DNA of 64,000 nucleotides from Progne subis subis. Lineage: Eukaryota > Chordata > Aves > Passeriformes > Hirundinidae. Positions within the stretch are counted from its first letter, which is position 1, and every line of letters starts with the position of its first letter. The stretch covers positions 1,233,421 to 1,297,420 of the forward strand of contig JAKJHU010000141.1 of NCBI GenBank assembly GCA_022316685.1, given 5' to 3'. The notes below the pieces were generated by a model. That model saw only the letters and a list, made by a program, of their open reading frames with translations. It was not told the DNA's origin and ran no database searches. The translations under genes were made by a program, and so were the position numbers. Positions 58,309 through 64,000 of the stretch are shown here, piece by piece.

Positions 58309-59940
58309 CACACATTCTGTATTTTATTAAAAATAGGTTATGTAACATGAAAAAAAACCATTGTGGGGTATATTTTTCTGAATCCCATCACAGTTTGCTG
58401 TAACTCTGCATTATGCATGAACAGACTCAATTATATTTCTATGAGATTTTTTAGACTCTGGCTCCACTGGCTTCCATTCAAACCTGCATTTTGAATGTGC
58501 TGAGCCATGAATTAAAAACCCAAGCCCAAACAAAGCCAGCAGTAGGTGCACTGATAGCAGTGGAAAGTCTCTTTGCCCGGTAATATCCATCCTGTTACTT
58601 TTCAGGATATCCAGATTCCAGCTGTTCCTGCTCTTACGGAGCGATGTGACCTGCCATAAGTGAGCTATTCAACACAGAATAGAGGTCAGTGTGTTTGCTT
58701 AAACAATCATTTAAATAGCAATAATTTTAATGCAAAAAATGTATCCTGGCTGCTCAATGGATTCCCAGGAGCAGAGTGTTCATTCTGTGCTTAGGGTTGT
58801 ATGGAAAAGGCCAGGATGCTGGAAAAGAAGGAAAAGTTCTGCCTCCCACTTTGCAGGCAGAAAATTCCGTCACTGAGGGACCAAGAGACAAATCCAGGCT
58901 GACTCAGGAAGCTGGTAAAGATCTAAACTGAGCCTAAAATTAGTGAGTGTCAGGGTGCTGTTCCATGATGCAGATGAGCTGCTAAAGCTGCAGGTCCTGC
59001 TGGAAAAGGAGAGTCACTGAGCCAGGGCAGGGGGCCCAAGGAGCCAAAATCCCAGCTCACCCCTATACCTGGAGGCGGGAGAAAGGAAAAGGCCACAGAG
59101 TTCCCCTCACTTTCTCCTGCTGTGTCTTTTTGAGTGGTTGCAGAGCTCTGAGGAATGCTTTGTGAGCCTGTCCCAGCACCACAATCCCAGGGCAGCAGAG
59201 GTTTGAGAATGGAAAGATCCTGCCCTGGTTCTGCTCTGTCTGCCCCTGGCACCCCTCCAGCACAGCTGCTTGGATTTCACTCTTAGATCTGTGTGATACA
59301 CCAACAGTGAGGTGAATTTCACTGGGAAATAAATAAACTGCAGGCACATGGAAATGAGTTCAGAAAATGGCATTTATGGTATGTGTGTATCCCTTCCTGT
59401 CGCTTGTCAACTCTTTGAAATAATAAACTTCACTAGCTGACCCAAATGTAAGTACTAAAAATAAACAGATCAGCTCCACTTTGCTTGGTTTTTACAGAAG
59501 AAAAGGCTCCTGTTATTTTCAGAGCCCGATTTTTCCATTTCCCTTAATGCCCTGACCTCTCTTTACTGGCCCACTTATAAGTAACACTTACTTTTGGGAG
59601 ATTGTAACGTTGCTGAAAGCACGGAAAATACAATTCCTCCAGCCATTAATCCTTGTCTTGATGCTACCTCCACAGCACAATGCCTCTCTCTTTTACTCCT
59701 GGCTTTTTTCCTCCCTCTTTTTCTTCCCCTTTTTTATCCCCTCTGTTTACCTCAGTGTAGCCACTCCACGAGGTAATTCCCTTTGTGACCAGCTTGCTGC
59801 AAACTATCTCCTATTTACACTGGCTGCAATTTTCAATTAAAGACAAGAACTTAACTTCAGTGGAGGGTCCTGTAGAGTCCAGCGTTTGGGAACTTAAGAT
59901 TTGCTTTTCCCAGCTTGAGACTTTGAAGTTGGGAAGCTGG
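58309..59940. other. No recognisable gene
   Basis: Single-copy-looking DNA; no supported exon or repeat. Confidence 0.5.
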
Positions 59941-59964
59941 AGAGAGAGAGAGAGAGAGAGAGAG
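59941..59964. repeat. (GA)n microsatellite, 12 units
   Basis: Twelve perfect AG/GA dinucleotides. Confidence 0.97.
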
Positions 59965-60502
59965 CCTGGATGAGGTGGCAAAGTATCTTTCACAGAAGAG
60001 CTTTAAAGCAGAAAATATGTTAACCCCCAGCCTCTGGGGCTGGGTGGAAAGACAAAAGGTAGGGAAACGAATCTTATGCAGAAATGAGGTGCAGGCCTGG
60101 TACCCAGAAACATGATTTAAGTGGCTGAGTTACCCTTTGTACAGTACAATAATGTCAGCGAACATGAAAACCGGGCTGCTTTTAAAGAATGTCTTAAAGA
60201 CTGTGAAATGCTTTTAACATGCTGTTTTAAGGTTCTAAAAGCCGGCTGTAGGCAGAAGGAACTGTGAGCTTTCTGCTTGCTAAATAAGCAGGACACACGA
60301 GAAATTGTCATCAGACCCCGAGAAGTATTTCAACGTACAAAATTCCCTTTGCAGCTCCTCATTTAACTCTGTGTTTATTGGGATGGCTTAGCAGACTGCA
60401 AATCAAAGGGGTTTGCTTAAAAGATGGCAGATGCCATTTATTTTGTCTGTGCCTACCACAGAGTAGGTCATATAAACGGAGAGATTTTCTGGTTACATGA
60501 AG
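59965..60502. other. No recognisable feature
   Basis: Unassigned single-copy-looking sequence. Confidence 0.5.
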
Positions 60503-60624
60503 TTATATATTATATCTATATCATCTATATATCTATATCATCTATATATATCGATATCATCTATCTATATCTGTATCTATATCATCTATATCTAATAATC
60601 TATATCTATTTATAATTATATCTC
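60503..60624. repeat. Imperfect TATC/TATATC microsatellite
   Basis: Alternating TATATC, ATC and TATCTA units with interruptions; likely polymorphic. Confidence 0.93.
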
Positions 60625-62140
60625 TTATACTAGGCAGGAAAAAATCCTGACTATTTTTGATCCTCTCAGCCCCTAACTGAAGAAAAACCATATCTAAGAC
60701 AACCTTTTCTTTTTTTTTTCCCTTCAATTTCTGTCAGTTCATCAAGCTCTAAACCCCCTCCATGCTGTCTGCTAATAAGAATTAAATCATGTAATAGCCA
60801 GTGGATAAATTAGCTGAGCACAAACACAATGCTTTATTTAACAATTTTTTTATCATTATTTCGAAGCATCCAAGAAGAACGGGGTCTGAAAAGTTTTAAA
60901 TCTGAATTAGCTTAACTACTTGTGACAAGTTTACACATGAGAGACATCGAGACTGTGTGTTCTACTTGCTACTTTGAGTTTCGTCCTGGCTTTCTGTTTG
61001 AAAGATCCCAGCCAAAGTTAAATCAAGCCACCCTTTGCTGATTTCCAACATCAGACATGTCCCCAGCTCTTTTTTTTTTTTTTTTAATTTTTTTTTTTAA
61101 CCTTGCTTTCAGGCTGACTTTCTCCCAATTGAAATTCAGTTCCTGAATGGTCGGTTTTTCCCTGGCTTCTAAACGTTGATAAAAAAGGGTTTTCTTCACT
61201 CCCTCAATTTGATGTGACAGGGCCCTGACATGAATAATGGACGTGTTTCTTTCACAGGCAAATCAACTTAATTTAGCATGCTTTTATACCTTCAATAGCA
61301 AAGCCACAAGCCTGTAAATTCCATGAGATCCTTTAGGTTTGCAGAAATCTTTAGAATTAGCAGAAAATGTATAAAGTAAACAGCACTTATTTTGTCAAAA
61401 TACTTGAATAACTTTTATACAGGAGCTAGAGATGAATATATCACTGCCTAATCAGACTGTGATTTACATGCAGTTGAGGTTGGGCTGCCCGGGTTCAGCC
61501 TGCCCTTTTGCCGAGGGAGAAAAGAGGGGTAAGGAGGGCTAAATAATCACAAATACGAAATAGAATTAAAATCCCAAACTCTCTTCTGAAGGTGAAGGAG
61601 AAAAGTGGAATTCGAAGAGGAGGTTTGTGCAGTGGAGGCTCTGTCAGGAGAGCTCCATTCTCTGCCCACCTCCCTGGAGAAGTTGCTGCACTGCAGCTCC
61701 AGAAATGAGGAAAAAAAAAAGAATTTTATTTATTATCGACCGAAACAATGCACCAGTTTTAGAAAATAACCTCCCTGCATGCACTGGCAGGTATTGTCAC
61801 AGTTTTACGTGTGCCAGCTCCATCTCTGCCTCACTTTCCTGGTCAAGGTGAGTTAAAGCAGCGCTGGAAGATTTTCCTTTATGCTGAACTACAGCAAACT
61901 CCTCTTTGAAGCTTCAGAGAGCAACTTCGGGCTCCTCCTCGGCCATGTGGTTTCAGGATGTACCAGAGCTCGCTGGTACCTCCCTCCTGACCTGCCATAA
62001 ATCCCGTGTGAAGCCAACAAATGCAAGGGTGAGCTCTGCTCTCTCCCCGCACAGAAAGCCCTGGAGTGGAAATGAGGGGAACTCTCTCAGCTTGCCCTTT
62101 TCACCTTTAGGACTCATCTCCCAGCGCTGCTGCTGGTAGC
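60625..62140. other. No recognisable gene; short T tracts
   Basis: T runs at about 61070-61098 and 60711-60719. The rest is AT-rich with no supported feature. Confidence 0.5.
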
Positions 62141-62250
62141 CAGCAGCCTGGTGACACTATCAAAGGAAAATAGAGGTTAATTCTATTGTCATTACTTATT
62201 ATTGTAACGCCAGGCAGCTGTAACAGCTCATTCATGAAAATATCCTGATA
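62141..62250. promoter_or_regulatory. Candidate non-coding regulatory block
   Basis: Repeat-free sequence with TATCAAAGG (TCF/LEF-like), TTGTCATTACTTATTATTG and two E-boxes, CAGCTG included, within 100 bp. Low confidence. Confidence 0.25.
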
Positions 62251-62574
62251 GTGCTGGTAGCGGATCAGGGGACAGGGAACAGCCTGGTTTGGGGTGTACA
62301 AACTTTGCTGCTAAAAATCGTTCTGTTTGCATAACAGAGTGTTAAAAAAAAAAAAAAATGAAACCCTTTCTTTGTGGTATTACATAAATAAAAGAGAAAG
62401 TCGTGTAGAAAAGGGTCTTCTCAAATGAAATGCTGCTTGACTCAAAGCCATCAGGCTGGGGAGGGAAAAGCCAGCCAACCCCAGAGATGCTCTGCTGCAT
62501 TCAGCCTTGCCTCCCCTGATGCAATCAACGTGGCTAAGGGGATCCCACATACCTCCAGGTCTGTCTGTAATAAG
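62251..62574. other. No recognisable feature; A run
   Basis: An A run at about 62344-62358; otherwise unassigned. Confidence 0.5.
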
Positions 62575-62801
62575 TAGTTAATCAGCCAATTAGGGGAACC
62601 AACAATTACAAATTGGGAAGGGAAGAACAAGGAAAGAAGAAAGGGAGTGAGTCAAGGTAGGCTGCAATCCCTTTGAAAAGGTTTCTAACATTAACTCCCA
62701 AAGAATTATGTTCTACCATACCTTGACTGATTTGTTTCCCCCCCCTTCCTCCCCCTTCCCCTTTTCCTACTCGTTGGGTCAGTTAATTGGCTGATTAATT
62801 A
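62575..62801. repeat. Long imperfect palindrome with homeodomain-type words
   Basis: The arm TTAATCAGCCAATTA at 62578-62592 is the exact reverse complement of 62784-62798. The same symmetry axis (near 62688) pairs AACCAAC (62597-62603) with GTTGGGT (62773-62779, one mismatch). With a 2-base shift it pairs AGTCAAGGTA (62650-62659) with TACCTTGACT (62719-62728) exactly. Purine-rich 62611-62640 faces pyrimidine-rich 62736-62767. A TATATA word follows at about 62825. Could be a decayed foldback element or a symmetric enhancer. Confidence 0.75.
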
Positions 62802-64000
62802 GCAATTACCTCTGGGACCAGCTCTATATAGGGTCTCTTTTAGTCGAGAACTTTATTGACAAAAGCACCAGAGCAAATTCATCTCTGGTGTAAGCTCGCT
62901 GGAGTGAATGGCCTGACACCCAGCACAGAGCTGATCCATTGTACCACAGGCACTGTGTTTTTAAAGCATTTGATTAACTCGGAACTTTTAAAATTGCATT
63001 CCTTTTCTGCAGGGTCTGTTCATTTTGGGTAGGGGAGGGAGGTCAGTCAGGTGGGAGATGTCTGGAGTGGCAATATCCTGCAGCCCTGGCTCTGGGTGAT
63101 GACAGAACAGCTACACAGGGTGGCACAGGGTGGCACCTCCCTTTTTTCTCAGGCTGGCACTGCTGCAGGTTTGCTGGCATGGGTTTTTTTTCCTCAGCAT
63201 GTGCACAGTGATTAATTGGCAGCCCAGAGGGTGGGAGGCATCACTTGTCATCGGCCTGGCGTGCACAGCTGAGCTCCCCAGCCAGGGGAGAGTGTCCCTA
63301 ACACTATCTGGGGGCTCAGCATAGAGAGTGGAGCAGCTCAGCTGTCCCTGGCCCCTTTTCAGGCCCTGTTTGGACCGTCTTTTACATCACTTTCCTTCTC
63401 CTCGCTCCTGGCACTCTGCTGGATTCCTGTGTTTTGTGCTGCAGGACTCAAACTCAGTGCATTTATCGCACCAGAAAGCTTAAACGGGACAGTGCAACTA
63501 GAAATCCTCCTTTCCTGTCCTATGCCCGTGTTGCCTGGAGCTGCTGCTCCCTCAGGCTGCTCTGCTGGGAAGGGAATGCTAAACTGGGCTGCACACGGTT
63601 ACCAGGCAGTGGGGAAAGCACGATGCAGGAGGGGATGGAGATCCTGTCCCGGGAGAACTCGGACCAAAGAGCCAGCTCTGAGCACTGCAGCCAAAAGGCA
63701 GAGGATCAGATTATTGAGGGATCTGGCAAATTCCCTAGAACACTGGGGTCTGGCAGGAACACATCCCTCCCTGCATGAAAGGGGCTCTGTGTTTTCCAGT
63801 TTCAAACAGCTCACGGGTTAAAGATAGGCCTGGGAATGGAACAGCTTAAAGATGAGGAATATGGGATATCTGCGGGGAGGGAAGTGGGAGAAAGAATGGC
63901 TTTTTCCCTTGCTATGCAAGGATAAGAAAAAAAAAACCCTGCTGCAGATGAGGCAGTGGCAGGTTTAGCAGCAGATCTGTGTCTGCCATCCTGATTGTGG
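62802..64000. other. No recognisable gene
   Basis: GC-moderate end of the window. Open frames of 130 and 114 codons overlap at 63430-63820 in two registers and a third runs on the other strand. I recognise none and see no splice context. Confidence 0.5.

Overview
The window looks like intergenic or intronic DNA from a bird, most likely a passerine. The evidence is CR1-type LINE 3' ends in both orientations, many solo LTRs of avian endogenous retroviruses with 6-bp target-site duplications (TSDs), no mammalian SINEs, and moderate GC with AT-rich blocks. I find no protein-coding exon that I can support. All long open frames fall in LTRs, in minisatellites whose periods are multiples of 3, in homopolymer runs or in ordinary non-coding sequence. 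I also see no tRNA, rRNA or recognised microRNA.

Layout. Positions 1-4200 are an LTR cluster: a truncated LTR at the window edge (family A), an LTR of family B, a family F solo LTR, and a nested pair in which a family B LTR sits four bases inside an older LTR (family C). Positions 4.2-11 kb are mostly single-copy, with a candidate conserved non-coding block at about 4.9-5.6 kb. Between 10.8 and 17.2 kb there is a widely spaced inverted repeat, a family D LTR, a solo LTR with a perfect TSD (family E) and a third family B LTR. Positions 17.9-21.8 kb hold long T-rich tracts, a CR1 fragment and a trinucleotide repeat. Positions 24.4-25.9 kb hold the most striking object: a 1.45-kb solo LTR (family F) with a perfect TSD, in which a 27-bp minisatellite of about 29 units lies between the TATA box and the poly(A) signal. 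Positions 26-38.8 kb are long AT-rich single-copy DNA with several candidate regulatory blocks. Positions 38.8-46.6 kb carry LTRs of families B, A and D and two CR1 fragments. Positions 47-53.7 kb hold candidate regulatory blocks, one further LTR-like repeat and a diverged direct repeat. Positions 53.9-55.3 kb combine a CR1 end, a second minisatellite with 12/13/18-bp modules, and a good CTCF-like site at the array edge. Positions 55.9-58.3 kb contain a second inverted duplication with arms of about 220 bp. The last few kb hold microsatellites and a long imperfect palindrome rich in TAAT/ATTA motifs.

The ERV families occur only as LTRs. I see no gag, pol or env reading frame and no primer-binding site beside any LTR, which fits solo LTRs left by LTR-LTR recombination. 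Family letters A-G are labels for this window only. Identity of repeats to named library entries, and conservation of the non-coding blocks, were judged by eye and not computed.
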